NCBI RefSeq assembly: GCF_003865375.1
Contig: NZ_RQVS01000005.1
Span: 62,001 to 126,000, forward strand
Reading direction: 5' to 3'
Length of the DNA stretch: 64,000 nucleotides
Origin: Gulosibacter macacae
GTDB lineage: Bacteria; Actinomycetota; Actinomycetes; Actinomycetales; Microbacteriaceae
A program made the position numbers and the translations under genes. The notes under the pieces are model-generated. The model ran no database searches. It saw nothing but the letters and a program-made list of their open reading frames with translations, and had not been told where the DNA came from. Numbering within the stretch: position 1 is the first letter of the stretch; each line of letters begins with the position of its first letter. Of this stretch, positions 35,041-46,814 are shown in pieces.

Positions 35041-35786
35041 CACTGGCGGATGCGCGCGTGCGCAAGGGCGCAGACGCCAATGACGTAGATCTCCTGCTCG
35101 CCGCAGACGCGGTGTCGCTGTTCATGAACCGACTCCGGCACTCGGCACAGTTTCATTTCGTCGTCTCGGGCGGCTCGGTTGCGCAACGAGCACTGCCCGA
35201 AATCGTCAAGGCCGGCAACACCGTCGGGCTCGACTGGGGTCGCCTCCACATCTGGTTCGCTGATGAGCGCTTCGCGCCCCGCGGCCACGAGGACCGCAAC
35301 GCCAGCCTCATCATGATGGCGCTCCGCCAAGCTCCCGGCTTCTTCGCGAGCCAGCTCCACATCCCGGCCGCCTCGGATGCTGGCGTGAGCCTTGATGAGG
35401 CAGCAGCAAGCTATCAGCGCGAAGTGCAGCGCTATGTGCCCAATGGTGCCGACCGCATGACGCCGATGTTTGACCTCGTGCTCCTCGGCATGGGCCCGGA
35501 CGGCCACACCGCTTCGCTCTTCCCAGGGCACGAGGCGGTCGACCTCAGTGATGTACTCGTCGCTCCGGTGCGCAATTCGCCGAAGCCGCCGGCCGAGCGC
35601 GTGACGCTGACCTATCCGGCGATCAACTCGGCCGCGCATGTTTGGGTGTATGCCACCGGCGAGGGCAAGCGCGAGGCGCTCGAACTTGCCCGTTCGGGGG
35701 CTGCGGCAAGCGAGTCGCCCGTTGGTGCCGTGGCGGCACGCGACGAGGTTGTGCTCTACGCGGATGCGGCGGCGATCGGCGAGTAG
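35037..35786 (+). CDS. pgl: 6-phosphogluconolactonase
   Basis: 249-residue DevB/SOL-family lactonase, the second oxidative pentose phosphate step. Shows VSGGSVAQRALPE, WFADERFAP and LGMGPDGHTASLFPG, the active-site segment with the conserved His. Last gene of the tkt-to-pgl operon; a strong terminator follows. Confidence 0.93.
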   Translation: MTLADARVRKGADANDVDLLLAADAVSLFMNRLRHSAQFHFVVSGGSVAQRALPEIVKAGNTVGLDWGRLHIWFADERFAPRGHEDRNASLIMMALRQAPGFFASQLHIPAASDAGVSLDEAAASYQREVQRYVPNGADRMTPMFDLVLLGMGPDGHTASLFPGHEAVDLSDVLVAPVRNSPKPPAERVTLTYPAINSAAHVWVYATGEGKREALELARSGAAASESPVGAVAARDEVVLYADAAAIGE

Positions 35787-35873
35787 TGCTCGCGCCAAGC
35801 TGCATGTCGGCCAAGCTACTGCCACGTCAAGCCACTGCAGCGGCAAACACATCACCATCAAACGCAGCATCAT

Positions 35874-35920
35874 CAAACACTGTGCCCCGCCCGGTAATCC
35901 GGTGCGGGGCACAGTGTTTG
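35874..35920. terminator. Bidirectional terminator between pgl and rbpA
   Basis: Perfect 17-bp stem: 35874-35890 pairs with 35904-35920; the 13-nt loop contains a further CCGG/CCGG pair. Lies between convergent genes. The rest of the 35787-35933 gap is AT-richer than average and holds no supported gene. Confidence 0.9.
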
Positions 35921-35933
35921 TGCTTGCGTGCGG

Positions 35934-36299
35934 CTAGTTGCTCTTGACGGTGCCGCGGCGCTCACGCAGGCGCTCGAGCGCCTCAGCGAGCAATTGCTCG
36001 CCCTCGTCAGCGGTACGGCGTTCCTGCACATACTCGAAGTGCGTCTTGTACGGCACGGCAGTCGACGCGCTTGGCGGGTTGAGCTGGTCGCGTCCGGCCG
36101 GAAGACCGGTGCGTGGCGAGTCAATCGTCTCGGGAATGTCTTCTTCGGCGATGTCGGCGGCGTACCAGCGCACCGTCTCATTGCCCTGTGCATCCCAGTA
36201 GCTCACCGCAATGCGGTCAGCCATTGGCGTGGCGTCACCGTGAAGGCTCGAGGCGGCAGCACCAATGCGGGCGCCGCGGATACCGGTCGTGCCCGCCAT
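35934..36299 (-). CDS. rbpA: RNA polymerase-binding protein RbpA
   Basis: 121 residues. RbpA is the essential actinobacterial factor that stabilises sigma-A RNA polymerase open complexes. The central RVSYWDAQGN-like stretch (here IAVSYWDAQGN), KTHFEYVQERRT basic segment and C-terminal sigma-interacting helix (LLAEALERLRERR) are seen. The ATG overlaps the secG stop by one base, so it is co-translated with secG. Confidence 0.9.
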   Translation of the reverse strand: MAGTTGIRGARIGAAASSLHGDATPMADRIAVSYWDAQGNETVRWYAADIAEEDIPETIDSPRTGLPAGRDQLNPPSASTAVPYKTHFEYVQERRTADEGEQLLAEALERLRERRGTVKSN

Positions 36300-36553
36300 T
36301 AGCTGAGACCACCCTGGAACTTCGTAATCACGCCCATGAGCACGATCACGGCGACCCAGATGACGAGCGTCCAGGTGGTGAGGCGATTGAGGTTCTTCTC
36401 GGCTACACCCGACGAGGCAATATTCGAAGTGACACCACCGCCGAACATGTCGCTGACGCCGCCGCCCTTGCCGCGGTGCAGCAGGATGAACAGCACAAGC
36501 AGGACGCTCGTAATAGCGAGCAGTACCTGCAGGATGACGAGAAGAATGTCCAC
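36299..36553 (-). CDS. secG: Preprotein translocase subunit SecG
   Basis: 84 residues with two membrane segments (about 3-23 and 58-78) joined by a loop with GKGGGVSDMFGGG, the SecG hallmark. Auxiliary subunit of SecYEG. Located downstream of tpiA as in most actinobacteria, but with its own apparent promoter. Confidence 0.92.
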   Translation of the reverse strand: MDILLVILQVLLAITSVLLVLFILLHRGKGGGVSDMFGGGVTSNIASSGVAEKNLNRLTTWTLVIWVAVIVLMGVITKFQGGLS

Positions 36554-36629
36554 GGGGGCCTCTCGGGGGAAAACGGAAGTGAAAACTCGAACGGGGCGCG
36601 GTCCAGAAGCTGAACTGCGACCCCGTCCG

Positions 36630-36635
36630 AGTATA
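36630..36635 (-). promoter_or_regulatory. secG-rbpA promoter, -10 TATACT
   Basis: Minus-strand TATACT, a near-consensus -10, just after the tpiA stop. The predicted 5' leader contains a CGGGG(T)CGC / GCGCCCCG hairpin (36592-36625). No clear -35. Confidence 0.5.
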
Positions 36636-36640
36636 GGTGG

Positions 36641-37432
36641 CTATGCGCCGACGTGCTCGCGGTAACGCACGATTGCGGCGAAGTCGTCGATTACGAGGCT
36701 CGCGCCGCCCACGAGCGCCCCGTCAATATCGGGCTCGCGCATGATGCTGGCAACGTTATCGGGCTTCACCGAACCGCCATAGAGGATGCGGATCTGTGCG
36801 GCACGCTCCTCGCCGAACCGCTCGGCGAGCGCTCCGCGCAGGGCGTGGCAGACTTCCTGTGCTTGCTCGGCGGTGGCCACGCGGCCAGTGCCGATGGCCC
36901 ACACCGGTTCGTACGCGATGACGAGCTCAGCGTCGTCGGCCACGCCTTCGAGCCCCGCGATGAGTTGCGCGATGGAGACCTCGGCCGGGTTCTCAGTGGC
37001 TTCGCGCTGCTCGAGCGTTTCACCGACGCAGAGCACCGGTGTGAGTCCGTGTCGCAGGGCTGCCTGCACCTTCGCGTTACAGGTGGCGTCGTCTTCGCCG
37101 TGGATTGTGCGACGTTCGGAGTGACCAACGAGCGCATAGGAGCATCCGAGCTTCGACAGGAACGCTCCCGAGATGTCACCGGTATAGGCGCCAGAGTCGT
37201 GCTGCGAGAGGTCCTGGCCGCCGTAGACGACGTCGAGCTTGTCGGCGTCGACGACCGTCTGCACCGAACGCAGGTCGGTGAATGGCGGGAAGACGGCAAC
37301 TTCGACCTTGGCGTAGTCGTGGTCGGCGTCCTTGAGGGTCCACGCAAGCTTCTGGACGAACGCGATCGACTGCAGGTGGTCGAAGTTCATCTTCCAGTTG
37401 CCCGCCATGAGCGGAGTGCGAGTGGCTACCAT
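36641..37432 (-). CDS. tpiA: Triosephosphate isomerase
   Basis: 263-residue TIM barrel. Active-site motifs GNWKMN (Lys), VGHSERR (His) and [11 protein letters not shown] (Glu) plus the phosphate loop LYGGSVKP are intact. Converts dihydroxyacetone phosphate and glyceraldehyde-3-phosphate. Start overlaps the pgk stop by a few bases, so both are co-translated. Confidence 0.95.
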   Translation of the reverse strand: MVATRTPLMAGNWKMNFDHLQSIAFVQKLAWTLKDADHDYAKVEVAVFPPFTDLRSVQTVVDADKLDVVYGGQDLSQHDSGAYTGDISGAFLSKLGCSYALVGHSERRTIHGEDDATCNAKVQAALRHGLTPVLCVGETLEQREATENPAEVSIAQLIAGLEGVADDAELVIAYEPVWAIGTGRVATAEQAQEVCHALRGALAERFGEERAAQIRILYGGSVKPDNVASIMREPDIDGALVGGASLVIDDFAAIVRYREHVGA

Positions 37433-38637
37433 CCGAGCACCTCGAGGCCCGGGAGACGCTTGCCTTCGATGAGCTCGAGGCTGGCGCCACCACCGGTCGA
37501 GACGTGGCCAAACTCGTCGTCAGCGAAGCCGAGCGTGCGAATTGCCGCTGCCGAGTCGCCACCGCCGACGACCGAAAGACCGTCAACTTCGGTGAGGGCC
37601 TGGGCGACCGACTGCGTGCCGGCGGCAAAAGCTTCGAACTCGAATACCCCCATAGGGCCGTTCCAGAACACGGTCTTCGAGGTGCGAATTGCTTCGGCGT
37701 AGGCCTTTGCGCTGTCGGGGCCGATGTCGAGACCGAGGCCTTCGGCACCGAACGACGACGACTCAATGGCGTCGGCCGGCACGACTTCGTTTGCCGCATC
37801 GGCGGCAAACTTCTCGGCAACGACGATGTCGGTCGGGAGCAGCAGCTCGACGCCACGCTCTTCCGCCTCAGCAATGTAGCGCTTGACGGTCTCGAGCTGG
37901 TCCTCTTCGAGGAGCGACTTGCCGACCGCGTGGCCCTGTGCCTTGAGGAAGGTGAAGAGCATGCCGCCGCCAATCACAAGGCGGTCAACGCGCGGGAGGA
38001 GGTTCTCGATCACACCGAGCTTGTCCGACACCTTCGAGCCACCAAGCACGACGGTGAAGGGCTTCGCCGGGTCATTGACGACGCGGTCGAGCTTCTCGAC
38101 CTCGTTCGCGACGAGGAAGCCAGCTGCCGAAGGCAGGAGCTGGGCGAGGTCGTAGACCGAGGCCTGCTTGCGGTGCACGACGCCGAAGCCGTCTGAGACG
38201 AAGGCATCACCGAAGGCGGCGAGCTCGGCCGCGAAGGCGCCACGCTCGGCGTCGTCCTTGCTGGTCTCGCCCGCGTTGAAGCGGAGGTTCTCGAGTACGA
38301 CGACCTGGCCGTTTTCGAGCGAGTCGACGAGGGCTTTGGCGCTCGGGCCAACGGTGTCCTCAGCGAGGGCGACGTCGGCGCCGAGCAACTGGCCAAGGCG
38401 CGTTGCCGCGGGGGCCAGCGAGTACTGCGGGTCGGGTTCGCCCTTGGGGCGACCAAGGTGCGAGATCACAATGACCTTCGCACCCTGGTCGACCAGGGCC
38501 TGGAGAGTGCCGAGCGAGGCGCGCACGCGTCCGTCGTCGGTGATTACGCCGTCCTTGAGCGGCACATTGAGGTCGCAACGTACGATGACGCGCTTGCCTT
38601 CAAGGGATCCGAGGGATTCGAGAGTGCGCAGGGCCAT
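37426..38637 (-). CDS. pgk: Phosphoglycerate kinase
   Basis: 403 residues. [11 protein letters not shown] at the N-terminus, [16 protein letters not shown] and the C-terminal GGGDSAAA nucleotide loop are all present. Makes ATP from 1,3-bisphosphoglycerate. Start at 38637 chosen for GAAAGG nine bases upstream. Operon gap-pgk-tpiA on the minus strand. Confidence 0.95.
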   Translation of the reverse strand: MALRTLESLGSLEGKRVIVRCDLNVPLKDGVITDDGRVRASLGTLQALVDQGAKVIVISHLGRPKGEPDPQYSLAPAATRLGQLLGADVALAEDTVGPSAKALVDSLENGQVVVLENLRFNAGETSKDDAERGAFAAELAAFGDAFVSDGFGVVHRKQASVYDLAQLLPSAAGFLVANEVEKLDRVVNDPAKPFTVVLGGSKVSDKLGVIENLLPRVDRLVIGGGMLFTFLKAQGHAVGKSLLEEDQLETVKRYIAEAEERGVELLLPTDIVVAEKFAADAANEVVPADAIESSSFGAEGLGLDIGPDSAKAYAEAIRTSKTVFWNGPMGVFEFEAFAAGTQSVAQALTEVDGLSVVGGGDSAAAIRTLGFADDEFGHVSTGGGASLELIEGKRLPGLEVLGW

Positions 38638-38679
38638 TCGACTCAGCCTTTCCAATGGGTTGTGATGATGCGGTTGTGA

Positions 38680-39767
<1,088 letters not shown>

Positions 39768-39813
39768 ACGGTATCGAAATTGAGCGAACACAGTTCCCAG
39801 CTTCCGGGACGTT

Positions 39814-40788
39814 CTAGTCAAGATCGTGATCGCTCGGCAGGTTGGCTTCGGTGCCGGGAATGCCTTGGTCGGCGGCGGCACGATCGGCAAGCGCGAGGAG
39901 GCGGCGGATGCGGCCGGCGACCGCATCCTTGGTCATGGGCGGGTCAGCCTGGGTGCCGAGTTCATCGAGGGATGCATCGCGGTGCGCGAGGCGAAGTTCG
40001 CCAGCGTAGCGGAGGTGCTCGGGTACCTCTTCGCCGAGGATTTCGAAGGCGCGCTCAACGCGGGCGCAGGCGGCCACTGCGGCCTGGGCGGAGCGGCGCA
40101 GGTTGGCGTCGTCAAAGTTGACGAGCCGGTTCGCAGTGGCACGCGTCTCGCGGCGCTGGCGGATAGCTTCCCACTCGGCGAGCACTTCGGTGGCACCGAT
40201 CGCCTCGAGCATCCGGTGAATGGCTTCGGGTTCGCGCAGCACGACGCGATGCACTCCGCGCACCTCGCGGGCCTTGGCCTCAATATCGAGGCGCCCGGCA
40301 GCACCAACGAGTGCCATGGCGGTCTCGTGATTCGGGGTTGCCACGTCAAGCGAAGCCGAGCGACCCGGGTCGGTGAGGGTGCCGGCCGCGAGGAAGGCAC
40401 CACGCCAGACCGCGGCAAGCACATCGGCCTTGCCGAGCGTGAGGCGGTTCGGCAGGCCCCGCACGATCTGGCGGCGCGCATCCATGAGCCCGGTCTGACG
40501 CGCGAGCGTTTCGCCTTCTTCGAGCACGCGCACGACGAAGAGATCGGCTTCCGACATACCGGCCACGCGGCTTACCCGCGGGCGCACACCGAACAGCGCT
40601 GCGAGTTCACGCGCGAGCCGCAGGGCGACCTGCTCGCCCTCGACTTCGGCTTCAACGATGTAGCGGCGTGAGATGACCTGCAGCCCGCCCGAAAATCGCA
40701 GCAAGCTCGACACTTGCGCGGCCCGCGCCTGCGTCGTGCCCGGATTTACCGAGGCGATCTCGTGTTTTACTTTGGCTGTCAGGGACAA
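39814..40788 (-). CDS. whiA: DNA-binding protein WhiA
   Basis: 324 residues, full-length WhiA: an N-terminal LAGLIDADG-like domain pair (MSLTAKVKHEIASV through about residue 200) and a C-terminal helix-turn-helix (DEL--DPPMTKDAVAGRIRRLL). Works with WhiB in division and sporulation control in streptomycetes; in non-sporulating relatives it affects cell division. It lies between rapZ and gap as usual, but the yvcK gene expected between rapZ and whiA is absent. Confidence 0.93.
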   Translation of the reverse strand: MSLTAKVKHEIASVNPGTTQARAAQVSSLLRFSGGLQVISRRYIVEAEVEGEQVALRLARELAALFGVRPRVSRVAGMSEADLFVVRVLEEGETLARQTGLMDARRQIVRGLPNRLTLGKADVLAAVWRGAFLAAGTLTDPGRSASLDVATPNHETAMALVGAAGRLDIEAKAREVRGVHRVVLREPEAIHRMLEAIGATEVLAEWEAIRQRRETRATANRLVNFDDANLRRSAQAAVAACARVERAFEILGEEVPEHLRYAGELRLAHRDASLDELGTQADPPMTKDAVAGRIRRLLALADRAAADQGIPGTEANLPSDHDLD

Positions 40789-40850
40789 TCTCGCTCCTGG
40801 TCGTGGTCTTGATTGGTCGTTGAGGTGCGGACACGCCGGGGTGCCTGCGT

Positions 40851-40878
40851 CACCGCGGGACTCGGGTCAACCGCGGTG
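40851..40878 (-). terminator. Hairpin after rapZ
   Basis: Perfect 8-bp arms CACCGCGG (40851-40858) and CCGCGGTG (40871-40878) in the 105-bp rapZ-whiA gap; possible terminator or attenuator. Confidence 0.4.
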
Positions 40879-40893
40879 GGGAAAAGGTCGAGC

Positions 40894-41808
40894 CTACTCG
40901 CGACCGAGGTCGCGGTGGCGCACGCTGACGATGACGTCATCGCGCTCTCGCAGCATCCCGGCAATACGTTCGGTCATCGCGACCGAGCGGTGCTTACCGC
41001 CGGTGCAACCGATGGCGATGAGCGCGTGACGCTTGTTCTCGCGCTCAAACCCAACGAGCACCGGGTCGATCATGGTTTCGAAGCCCTTGAGGAACTCTTC
41101 GGCGCCGGGTTGCTCGAGCACGTAGTCACTCACTCGCTTGTCACGTCCGTTAAAGGGACGCAGCTCTTCTTTCCAGAACGGGTTCGGCAAGAAGCGCATA
41201 TCGAGCATCGTGTCGGCGTCGTTAGGAATGCCGTACTTGAATCCGAAGCTCATCACCGTGACCTGCACCTTGTGCTGGTCAGGTTCACCGAACCGGTCGG
41301 TAACGCGCTGCACGAGCTGGTGCACGTTGAGCTCGGAGGTGTCGAAGACGATGTCGGCGTGGCTACGAATATCGCGCAGGCGCTCGCGCTCGAGGCGGAT
41401 GCCGTCGTACACGGTACCGTCCTGCTGCAGCGGGTGAGGGCGGCGCGAGTGCTCGTAACGACGAATGAGGGCTTCGTCGGATGCATCGAGGAAGAGCACG
41501 TGCACATCGTGCGTTTCGCCCAACTCAGCAATGAGCTCATCAAATTGCGAGAGCAGGCGGCCACCGCGAATGTCGATCGACACGGCGAGCTTCGGCAATG
41601 AGTCGCGCGCCTTACCCGCAACTTCAATGAGCGGGCGAATCATCGGCGGCGGCAGATTGTCTACGACGAACCAGTCGAGATCTTCAAATGCCTTGCACAC
41701 GGTCGAGCGGCCCGCACCCGACATTCCCGTGACAATGACGATTTGCTGTAGCTCGGCGGGCCCCGCGAGATCCTCGAGCTCCGTGACGGCGTCCATCCAG
41801 TCCCCCAA
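40894..41808 (-). CDS. rapZ: RNase adapter / nucleotide-binding protein RapZ
   Basis: 304 residues. N-terminal P-loop GMSGAGRST at 28-36, Walker B-like VFLDASDE, and a C-terminal domain with CTGGKHRSV, the conserved metabolite-binding motif. In E. coli RapZ links amino-sugar sensing to RNase E; the actinobacterial role is less clear. It follows uvrC by 12 bases (41809-41820), standard uvrC-rapZ order. Confidence 0.92.
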   Translation of the reverse strand: MGDWMDAVTELEDLAGPAELQQIVIVTGMSGAGRSTVCKAFEDLDWFVVDNLPPPMIRPLIEVAGKARDSLPKLAVSIDIRGGRLLSQFDELIAELGETHDVHVLFLDASDEALIRRYEHSRRPHPLQQDGTVYDGIRLERERLRDIRSHADIVFDTSELNVHQLVQRVTDRFGEPDQHKVQVTVMSFGFKYGIPNDADTMLDMRFLPNPFWKEELRPFNGRDKRVSDYVLEQPGAEEFLKGFETMIDPVLVGFERENKRHALIAIGCTGGKHRSVAMTERIAGMLRERDDVIVSVRHRDLGRE

Positions 41809-41820
41809 TCCGACGAGTCC

Positions 41821-43755
41821 TCAGCCTAGCGAGTCATCGTCATCACTGCCTGCGGATGCGATTGGTGTGACGCGCGGATTTCCAATTGCGGCCACAATTG
41901 ATGCCGCCATCGCCGGACCGATCCCGGGAACCCGTTGGAGTGCATCCGCCTCGGCGGCGCGAAGTCGCGCGACCGAACCGAATTCGCGCAGGAGTGCCCG
42001 GATGCGTGCCGGACCGAGCCCAGGAATCTCAGCAAGCTGCGTGCGGATATCGCGCTTCCGGGATGAGCGCTGGGCGCTGATCGCGAAGCGGTGTGCTTCG
42101 TCACGCAGGCGCTGCACGAGAAAGAGCGATTCGGATGAGCGCGGCAGGATCACCGGGAAATCATCGTTCGGTAGCCACAGCTCTTCGAGCCGCTTCGCAA
42201 TACCGACGATGGCGATGCCGGTGACTCCGGAGTCGTCGAGCGCGCGTTGCGCGGCGGCGACCTGTGGTTGGCCACCATCGATGAGGAGCAATTGTGGCGG
42301 ATAGGCGAACTTCGAGCGCTTCGGAGGTGTCTGGGCCTCGGCGTCGGTTGGGTCGGGCTTCGGCGCTTCGTCGTCACGGAGATAGGCGAGGCGGCGTGTG
42401 AGCACCTGATACATCGAATCGGTGTCGTCGGTGGATTCCGCGATGTTGAAGCGTCGATAGTCGCTGCGCTTTGGGAGGCCGTCTTCGAATACCACCATGG
42501 AGGCAACGATGCCGGTGCCCTGCAGGTGCGAGACGTCGAAAGCCTCAATACGCAGCGGTGCCTGCGCGAGACCGAGGGCATCGCGCAGATCGTTGAGCGC
42601 ATCGCTACGGGCGACATAGTCGGCCGTGCGCTGCAACTTGTACTGCTTGAGTGCCTCGAGCGCGTTGATGCGCGCAGTCTGGAGCAGATCAGCGAGTGGA
42701 CCGCGCTTTGCCGTGCGCAATTGCACTTTGGTACCGCGCACTTGCGTGAGCACTTCAGCGAGCGCTTCGGCGTCTTCCGGCAGGGTCGGCACGATGACCT
42801 CGCGCGGCGGTTCCTGGCCCTGCTTGCCATACACCTCCTGCAACACCTGCTGCACAAATGTGCCGGTATCGACATCAAGTTCTTTGTCGAGCACCCAGCC
42901 ACGCACTCCGCGAACGCGACCGCGACGCACGGTGAACAATTGCACCGACGCGGCAAGCCCATCCTCAGCAATGCCGTAGACATCGGCATCGGCAGAGTCG
43001 GGCAATACGACGGCCGACTTCTCAAGCACCGTCTCGAGGGCCACGATGCGATCGCGCAGGCGGGCCGCATCCTCGAATCGAAGTTCGGCGGATGCGGCGG
43101 CCATGCGGACCCGCAGATCGTCGACGATGGAGCGGTCGTAGGTTTCCATGAAGTCGACGAACTCGTTGACGAGTACGCGGTGCTCTTCGATGGTCACCTT
43201 TTGTGAGCAGGGGCCGCCGCAGCGCCCGATTTGGCCAGCAAAGCAGGGCTTGCCGGTTTGCATCGCGCGGCGATGGTTCGAGTCATTGCAGGTGCGAATC
43301 GGGAACACCTTGATCATGAGATCAATAGCTTCGTTCACGGCCCAAACCTTTGGATACGGCCCGAAATAGCGCGCGCCCTTAATCTTGCGATTGCGCGTGA
43401 CCATCACTCGCGGGGCTTCTTCGGCGAGGGTGATCGCCATGAACGGGTACGACTTATCGTCTTTGAGCCGCACATTGAAGGGCGGTGACCATTCTTGAAT
43501 GAGTGAGTATTCAAGCTGGAGTGACTCGATCTCGTTGGAGACCACGGTCCACTCGACGGTGGCCGCGCTCGTCACCATGCGCCGGGTGCGCTCCGGCAGC
43601 GTCTCGAGTGGCGCGAAGTAGTTTTGCAACCGCTGCCGCAGACGCTTCGCTTTGCCGACGTAGAGCACGCGACCATCCGCATCGAGCCAGCGATAGACGC
43701 CGGGCCCGTTGGGAATGTCGCCGCTCCGTGGGCGCCACTCGAGTTCGCGTGCCAC
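41821..43755 (-). CDS. uvrC: Excinuclease ABC subunit C
   Basis: 644-residue UvrC. N-terminal GIY-YIG nuclease (PGVYRWLDADGRVLYVGKA), Cys-rich stretch CNDSNHRRAMQTGKPCF, UVR motif region around residue 210, RNase H-like C-terminal nuclease (FDVSHLQGTG) and terminal helix-hairpin-helix repeats (IPGLGPARIRALL, VPGIGPAMAA). It makes both incisions in nucleotide excision repair. Starts three bases after the uvrA stop. Confidence 0.95.
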   Translation of the reverse strand: MARELEWRPRSGDIPNGPGVYRWLDADGRVLYVGKAKRLRQRLQNYFAPLETLPERTRRMVTSAATVEWTVVSNEIESLQLEYSLIQEWSPPFNVRLKDDKSYPFMAITLAEEAPRVMVTRNRKIKGARYFGPYPKVWAVNEAIDLMIKVFPIRTCNDSNHRRAMQTGKPCFAGQIGRCGGPCSQKVTIEEHRVLVNEFVDFMETYDRSIVDDLRVRMAAASAELRFEDAARLRDRIVALETVLEKSAVVLPDSADADVYGIAEDGLAASVQLFTVRRGRVRGVRGWVLDKELDVDTGTFVQQVLQEVYGKQGQEPPREVIVPTLPEDAEALAEVLTQVRGTKVQLRTAKRGPLADLLQTARINALEALKQYKLQRTADYVARSDALNDLRDALGLAQAPLRIEAFDVSHLQGTGIVASMVVFEDGLPKRSDYRRFNIAESTDDTDSMYQVLTRRLAYLRDDEAPKPDPTDAEAQTPPKRSKFAYPPQLLLIDGGQPQVAAAQRALDDSGVTGIAIVGIAKRLEELWLPNDDFPVILPRSSESLFLVQRLRDEAHRFAISAQRSSRKRDIRTQLAEIPGLGPARIRALLREFGSVARLRAAEADALQRVPGIGPAMAASIVAAIGNPRVTPIASAGSDDDDSLG

Positions 43756-43758
43756 CGA

Positions 43759-46713
43759 CTACGCCTTCGCGCGGCCTGCCCGCGCCTGCTCATGCGCGAA
43801 CATCTCGGCAAGGAACTCACCGGTTGCGCTACCCGGTGCCTTTGCGATTTGCTCCGGAGTGCCTTCGGCCACCACTTCGCCACCGCCTGAACCGCCCTCG
43901 GGACCCATATCGATGACCCAATCGGCCGACTTCACCACATCGAGATTGTGTTCGATGACGATGACCGAGTTGCCCTTGTCGACGAGGCTCTGCAGCACGA
44001 TGAGTAGCTTCCGCACATCTTCAAAGTGCAGACCCGTCGTCGGCTCGTCGAGCACGTAGATGGTGCGGCCATTTGAGCGGCGCTGCAATTCGGTGGCGAG
44101 CTTCACGCGTTGCGCCTCACCACCCGAGAGCGTGGTGGCCGATTGCCCGAGGCGCACGTAGCCGAGGCCCACATCGACGAGCGTCTGCAGGTAGCGGTGG
44201 ATGGCCGTGATCGGTTCAAAGAACTCGCACGCCTCAGCGATCGGCATGTCGAGCACATCGGCGATTGTCTTGCCCTTGTAGTGCACCTGCAACGTTTCGC
44301 GGTTGTACCGGCGGCCCTCACAGGTCTCGCACTGCACGTACACGTCAGGCAGGAAGTTCATTTCGATCTTGATCGTGCCGTCGCCATGGCACTCTTCGCA
44401 GCGACCGCCCTTCACATTGAACGAGAAGCGTCCGGCCTGATAGCCACGAGCCTTTGCTTCTGGGGTTTCGGCAAAGAGGTTTCGGATGCGGTCGAACACG
44501 CCCGTGTAGGTGGCCGGGTTCGAGCGCGGGGTGCGGCCGATCGGAGCCTGGTCGACATGCACGACTTTGTCGAGGTGTTCGAGGCCCGTCACCCGCGTGT
44601 GCTTGCCGGGCACACCGCGCGCGCCATTGAGCTTGTTTGCGAGTACGCGCTCGAGCACGTCATTCACGAGCGATGACTTGCCCGAGCCGGAGATGCCGGT
44701 CACTGCGGTGAGCACGCCGAGCGGGAAATCGACCGTGACGTTCTTGAGGTTGTTTTCGCGGGCGCCGACGACGGTGAGCTTGCGATTGCGGTCGATCTTG
44801 CGGCGCTTCGTCGGGGTGTCGATGCGGCGGCGTCCGGCGAGGTAGTCGCCGGTGATCGAGTGCTCGTTCGCAAGCAGGTCGGAATAGTTGCCGGAGTGCA
44901 CGACTTCGCCCCCGTACTCCCCCGCACCTGGCCCGATGTCGACGAGCCAATCGGCGGTGCGGATGGTGTCCTCGTCGTGTTCGACCACAATGAGGGTGTT
45001 TCCGAGGTCGCGCAACTTCACCAGCGTGTCGATGAGTCGACGGTTGTCGCGCTGGTGCAGGCCGATTGAGGGTTCGTCGAGCACGTAGAGGACGCCCGTG
45101 AGCCCGGCGCCGATCTGCGTGGCGAGTCGGATGCGCTGTGCTTCGCCACCCGAGAGCGTGCCGGCGGAGCGTGCGAGATCGAGGTAGGTCAGCCCGACCT
45201 CGGTGAGGAAGCGCAGGCGTGAGCGCAATTCGCGCAGCACCTGGGCACCCACCTGTGCTTCACGCTCGGTGAGGTCGATAGTTTCGAAGAACTCGAGGCA
45301 GTCGTCGAGGGCGAGGAAGGTGACATCGGCGATCGACTTGCCTGCGACCGTAACGGCGAGCACTTCGGGCTTGAGGCGCGCGCCATTGCAGGATGCGCAG
45401 GGCACCTCGCGGAGATATTCGCCCCAGCGGTCACGCTTGGCGTCACTATCGGCCTCGGCGTACTGGCGCTCAATGTAGGGCACGACGCCCTCGAAGCCCG
45501 ACGAGTAGGTCATCTGTCGGCCATAGCGGTTCTTGTACCGCACCCGCACCTTGTAGTCCTTGCCGTGGAGCAATGCATCCTGCACCGACTTGGGTAGCTT
45601 GCGCCAGGGGGTTGTGAGACTGAACCCGAGCTCTTCAGAAAGCCCGACGAGGAGTCGCTCGTAATACTGGTAGAGCGACTTCCCCTGCGATGACCAGGGC
45701 AAGATCGCACCGTCGGCGATTGAGGCATCGAAATCGCCGATGAGGAGGTCATCGTCAACCGACATGCGGGTACCAAGCCCATCGCAGGTGGGGCAGGCGC
45801 CGAAGGGTGCGTTGAACGAGAAGGTGCGCGGCTCAATCTCGGTAAGCGCGATGTTGTGCTGATTCGGGCACGAGAGCTGTTCTGAGAAGGTGACCGTGCG
45901 CTCGGGGTCATCGTCGTCGCGGTCGACGAATTCGATGGTGACTCTTCCACCAGCGAGGCCAAGCGCCGTCTCAAGCGAGTCGGTGAGCCTGCCAAGCAAC
46001 TCGTCGCTCGCGACGAGACGGTCAACTATCACCGAGATGTCGTGCTTGTACGACTTCTTCAGCTTCGGTGGGCTCGTGAGCTGGATGCGTTCGCCATCGA
46101 CCATCGCGCGCGCAAAGCCCTGCTGCGAGAGCGAGGAAAAGAGATCGACAAACTCGCCCTTCTGCTGCTGCACCACCGGGGCGAGCAATTGGTAGCGAGT
46201 GCCGGTGGGCAGTTCCATCAGCCGGTCGGCGATCTGCTGCACCGTCGACGCTTCGATGCGCTCGCCGCAGATGGGACAGTGCGGGATGCCGATGCGCGCC
46301 CAAAGGAGACGCATGTAGTCGTAGATTTCAGTGATCGTGCCCACGGTTGAGCGCGGGTTGCGGTTCGTCGACTTCTGGTCGATCGAAACCGCGGGGCTGA
46401 GCCCTTCGATGAAGTCGACATCGGGGCGATCGACCTGACCGAGGAACATGCGCGCATACGACGACAGCGATTCGACGTACCGTCGCTGGCCCTCGGCAAA
46501 GATCGTGTCGAAGGCGAGCGATGACTTGCCCGAGCCCGACAAACCGGTGAACACGACGAGTCGGTCGCGCGGGATCGTGAGGTCGACGTTCTTGAGGTTG
46601 TGCACGCGCGCGTGTTGCACACGCAACGTCGGCTGCCCCTCGGCCGGGGTGCTCACCGTCGACGCGCTCGTGGAAGAGCTACTCGTGGTCGAAATCTCAC
46701 TCTGCAATGTCAC
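43759..46713 (-). CDS. uvrA: Excinuclease ABC subunit A
   Basis: 984-residue damage-recognition ATPase. Two ABC modules (GLSGSGKSS and GISGSGKSS), zinc-finger cysteines ([16 protein letters not shown] and [10 protein letters not shown]) and LSGGEAQR signatures are clear. The first about 26 residues are a Ser/Thr-rich extension not typical of UvrA. GTG start at 46713 lies exactly six bases after a TAACCT -10, with no ribosome binding site: predicted leaderless. Leads uvrA-uvrC-rapZ. No LexA box (TCGAAC-N4-GTTCGA type) was seen. Confidence 0.95.
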   Translation of the reverse strand: MTLQSEISTTSSSSTSASTVSTPAEGQPTLRVQHARVHNLKNVDLTIPRDRLVVFTGLSGSGKSSLAFDTIFAEGQRRYVESLSSYARMFLGQVDRPDVDFIEGLSPAVSIDQKSTNRNPRSTVGTITEIYDYMRLLWARIGIPHCPICGERIEASTVQQIADRLMELPTGTRYQLLAPVVQQQKGEFVDLFSSLSQQGFARAMVDGERIQLTSPPKLKKSYKHDISVIVDRLVASDELLGRLTDSLETALGLAGGRVTIEFVDRDDDDPERTVTFSEQLSCPNQHNIALTEIEPRTFSFNAPFGACPTCDGLGTRMSVDDDLLIGDFDASIADGAILPWSSQGKSLYQYYERLLVGLSEELGFSLTTPWRKLPKSVQDALLHGKDYKVRVRYKNRYGRQMTYSSGFEGVVPYIERQYAEADSDAKRDRWGEYLREVPCASCNGARLKPEVLAVTVAGKSIADVTFLALDDCLEFFETIDLTEREAQVGAQVLRELRSRLRFLTEVGLTYLDLARSAGTLSGGEAQRIRLATQIGAGLTGVLYVLDEPSIGLHQRDNRRLIDTLVKLRDLGNTLIVVEHDEDTIRTADWLVDIGPGAGEYGGEVVHSGNYSDLLANEHSITGDYLAGRRRIDTPTKRRKIDRNRKLTVVGARENNLKNVTVDFPLGVLTAVTGISGSGKSSLVNDVLERVLANKLNGARGVPGKHTRVTGLEHLDKVVHVDQAPIGRTPRSNPATYTGVFDRIRNLFAETPEAKARGYQAGRFSFNVKGGRCEECHGDGTIKIEMNFLPDVYVQCETCEGRRYNRETLQVHYKGKTIADVLDMPIAEACEFFEPITAIHRYLQTLVDVGLGYVRLGQSATTLSGGEAQRVKLATELQRRSNGRTIYVLDEPTTGLHFEDVRKLLIVLQSLVDKGNSVIVIEHNLDVVKSADWVIDMGPEGGSGGGEVVAEGTPEQIAKAPGSATGEFLAEMFAHEQARAGRAKA

Positions 46714-46725
46714 CGCCCCAGGTTA
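46714..46725 (-). promoter_or_regulatory. Leaderless promoter of uvrA
   Basis: Minus-strand TAACCT (46725-46720) followed by six bases and the GTG start. A second promoter-like GCGTAGGACTGGGCG (46792-46778) lies further upstream and resembles the fabG/ABC-F element. Confidence 0.5.
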
Positions 46726-46814
46726 CGCCGCCCCTCCGACATGCGCCGTCGAGGTTCGCTGAGCGCGTGGCGGGCCACGCCCAGTCCTACGCGAATTCGC
46801 GCAACCGCGGTGAT

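Noticed and set aside
46714-46814. Possible LexA (SOS) box upstream of uvrA
   Set aside because: GAGGTTCGC and the palindrome CGCGAATTCGCG (46790-46801) were considered, but neither fits the actinobacterial TCGAAC-N4-GTTCGA pattern. The uvrB upstream region also lacks it.
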